A DNA stretch of 7,573 nt, from NCBI GenBank assembly GCA_030705945.1, contig JAUZPS010000226.1, positions 1 to 7,573 of the forward strand, read 5' to 3'. The notes under the pieces were generated by a model. The model saw only the letters and a program-made list of their open reading frames with translations, made no database searches and was not told the origin of the DNA. Shown piece after piece: positions 6,437 through 7,573 of this stretch (position 1 is its first letter; the number at the start of each line of letters is the position of its first letter). Position numbers and translations under genes: made by a program. This DNA is from Bacillota bacterium. GTDB lineage: Bacteria; Bacillota; Clostridia; Acetivibrionales; DSM-2933.

Positions 6437-6535
6437 AAAAGCACTATTAATCTTACATTTGACGGAGCAAAATAACGAACGCTTTAACGTTATTTTGTGA
6501 TAGGCAAATGTAAAAGATTAATTGCTTTTTATATA
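6431..6535 (+). promoter_or_regulatory. Candidate structured RNA leader (copy 2 of the repeated hairpin)
   Basis: The outer arms TATATAAAAAGCA (6431-6443) and TGCTTTTTATATA (6523-6535) pair perfectly. Then ATTAATCTT (6446-6454) pairs with AAGATTAAT (6514-6522), and ACATTTG (6455-6461) with CAAATGT (6505-6511). An internal loop follows (ACGGA, 6462-6466; GATAGG, 6499-6504), then the inner stem GCAAAATAACG/CGTTATTTTGT with a 10-base loop. It ends 38 bases before the ATG at 6574, and its 3' arm contains a T-run, so it could act as an attenuator. It lies between divergent genes, where an ordinary terminator has no purpose. The same element precedes thrS in the same sense orientation. A mobile palindromic repeat is the main alternative reading. 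Confidence 0.65.
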
Positions 6536-6573
6536 TATAAATTTATTTTTTAAATTTATCTTGGGGGACAATT

Positions 6574-7573
6574 ATGAAAAAATCCATCAAAAAGGTCATT
6601 GCCTGTTTTATGGCATTGATACTCCTTTTCGGGCAATTATCCTATATGTTTGCCTATGATCTACCGTCTTATACGGACAAAGAGGATTCTGGTAAAATTA
6701 TAAATTATCAAAATCCCGATCAGTTAAAGAGTATTTTACCTGAAAGCGCTCCTTCTGCGCATGCCGGAGGGACACAAGCTGAACAAACAGCTAAAATACT
6801 TTCAACGCCGAGTCGCGAAGATTTACAAAATTCTTTAACACAGTTTAACTCAGTCAGTGGAGATGTATATTCCAGCCCGGGCTTTGAGACAACTCCAACA
6901 TCAGCTTATAACCAGACTCCTGAGCCAACAATAACTAATCTACAAACAGGTATGGGGGAAAATACACTGGAGTCTACACCGGTACCTACGTATAGTCCGA
7001 CACCTGTTATAACGCCAACAGATGTAATTCAAACTGCCACCCAGAGCAGTACATCTACGCCTACATCTACATATACATCTACATCGATACCAAGTACTGA
7101 ATTACCTGCTGTCAACATTAATTCCGATATTATTTTAAATGAAGATACAGTTTATGGAAACCTGAATTTAAGTGCTGGTACATTAAATTTGAACGGGTAT
7201 AATTTGACTGTGCAAGGCAATCTAACACAATCCGGCGGAACCATGGATATCAACGGAGGTAAGCTGGAAGTAATCGGTGATTATTCTATCAAGAGCCCAA
7301 GTACTAACTGTTATGCATACCTGAAGATGGTGAATGAAGCAGACTATGTAACGGTAGAAGGAAACTTCACAATGCAGTCGTACTACAACCACTCAGGGTA
7401 TTTAACTGCAGGAACAATGGAGGTTAAGGGTAACTTTAATCAAATCAAAGATAAAAACAGCTACATCGGATATGAAAATAACTTCGCAGCAAGTGGAACG
7501 CACAAAGTAATACTTAGTGGTAAAACAATTCAGAACGTAAGCTTTGAGAATCCTGGAAGTTCCACTTTTAATA
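6574..7573 (+). CDS. Secreted repeat protein with Pro/Thr/Ser linker (partial, first 333 residues)
   Basis: A surface or extracellular protein of unknown role that runs off the right edge. ATG at 6574 follows GGGGG (6563-6567) by 6 bases. Residues 1-27 form a signal peptide (KKSIKK, then a hydrophobic core, ending YMFA). Residues 28-100 are polar. About 100-178 is a linker rich in Thr, Pro and Ser, partly built from repeated ACATCT-like hexamers at 7051-7086. From about 180 a beta-rich repetitive domain begins in which V-x-G-[ND]-[LYF] recurs at 193, 213, 233, 261 and 284, preceded by segments such as GTLNLNGYN and GTMEVKGNF. This spacing suggests stacked beta turns, like a beta-solenoid. I recall similar segments in large clostridial surface proteins but cannot name a family. 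No LPXTG, S-layer or dockerin module is seen in the part present. It is divergent from the GH94 operon, and its leader carries copy 2 of the hairpin. Confidence 0.85.
   Translation, partial: MKKSIKKVIACFMALILLFGQLSYMFAYDLPSYTDKEDSGKIINYQNPDQLKSILPESAPSAHAGGTQAEQTAKILSTPSREDLQNSLTQFNSVSGDVYSSPGFETTPTSAYNQTPEPTITNLQTGMGENTLESTPVPTYSPTPVITPTDVIQTATQSSTSTPTSTYTSTSIPSTELPAVNINSDIILNEDTVYGNLNLSAGTLNLNGYNLTVQGNLTQSGGTMDINGGKLEVIGDYSIKSPSTNCYAYLKMVNEADYVTVEGNFTMQSYYNHSGYLTAGTMEVKGNFNQIKDKNSYIGYENNFAASGTHKVILSGKTIQNVSFENPGSSTFN

Noticed and set aside
7051..7086. Short hexamer-like repeats that might suggest a repeat array
   Set aside because: They are in frame and encode the Ser/Thr-rich linker of the secreted protein; there are no spacers, so it is not a CRISPR array.

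Overview
The window looks like the chromosome of an AT-rich, Gram-positive Clostridia-type anaerobe. The evidence is strong AGGAGG or GGGGG ribosome binding sites, very AT-rich spacers, a glycoside phosphorylase of the kind common in cellulolytic clostridia, and a secreted protein with a Pro/Thr/Ser linker. An Acetivibrio/Ruminiclostridium-like relative is my best guess; I cannot name a species from sequence alone.

Layout, left to right. (1) The N-terminal two thirds of threonyl-tRNA synthetase lies on the minus strand at 1-1264 and runs off the left edge. Its leader (about 1296-1390) holds a long hairpin and no T-box that I can see. (2) An AT-rich spacer (1391-1911) contains a minus-strand terminator, a 13-bp tandem duplication and a 16-bp perfect palindrome. 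(3) A tiny plus-strand gene (1912-2127) encodes a 71-residue secreted peptide with two exact PQPEPPGD motifs. (4) A 140-base nested inverted repeat fills the gap to the next gene. (5) A minus-strand two-gene operon (6385 down to 2328) encodes a GH94 disaccharide phosphorylase and then a NagZ-like GH3 enzyme, 5 bases apart. (6) Divergent from it, at 6574, starts a secreted repeat protein that runs off the right edge. Its leader (6431-6535) carries a second copy of the hairpin found upstream of thrS.

The two GH enzymes lack signal peptides, so they should work together in the cytoplasm on an imported beta-linked disaccharide. GH94 would cleave it with phosphate to a sugar 1-phosphate plus free sugar, and GH3 would remove or phosphorolyse terminal beta-linked sugars. 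The NagZ-type Asp-x-His dyad in GH3, and several GH94 segments that resemble N,N'-diacetylchitobiose phosphorylase as I remember it, point to GlcNAc-containing substrates. Cellobiose remains possible.

The two items most worth following up are both undescribed as far as I can tell. One is the paired leader hairpins upstream of thrS and the surface-protein gene. They are about 82% identical by eye, lie in sense orientation in both leaders, and differ in ways that mostly keep base pairing. The other is the small secreted PQPEPPGD peptide, whose two motif copies are identical in protein but differ synonymously in five of eight codons.
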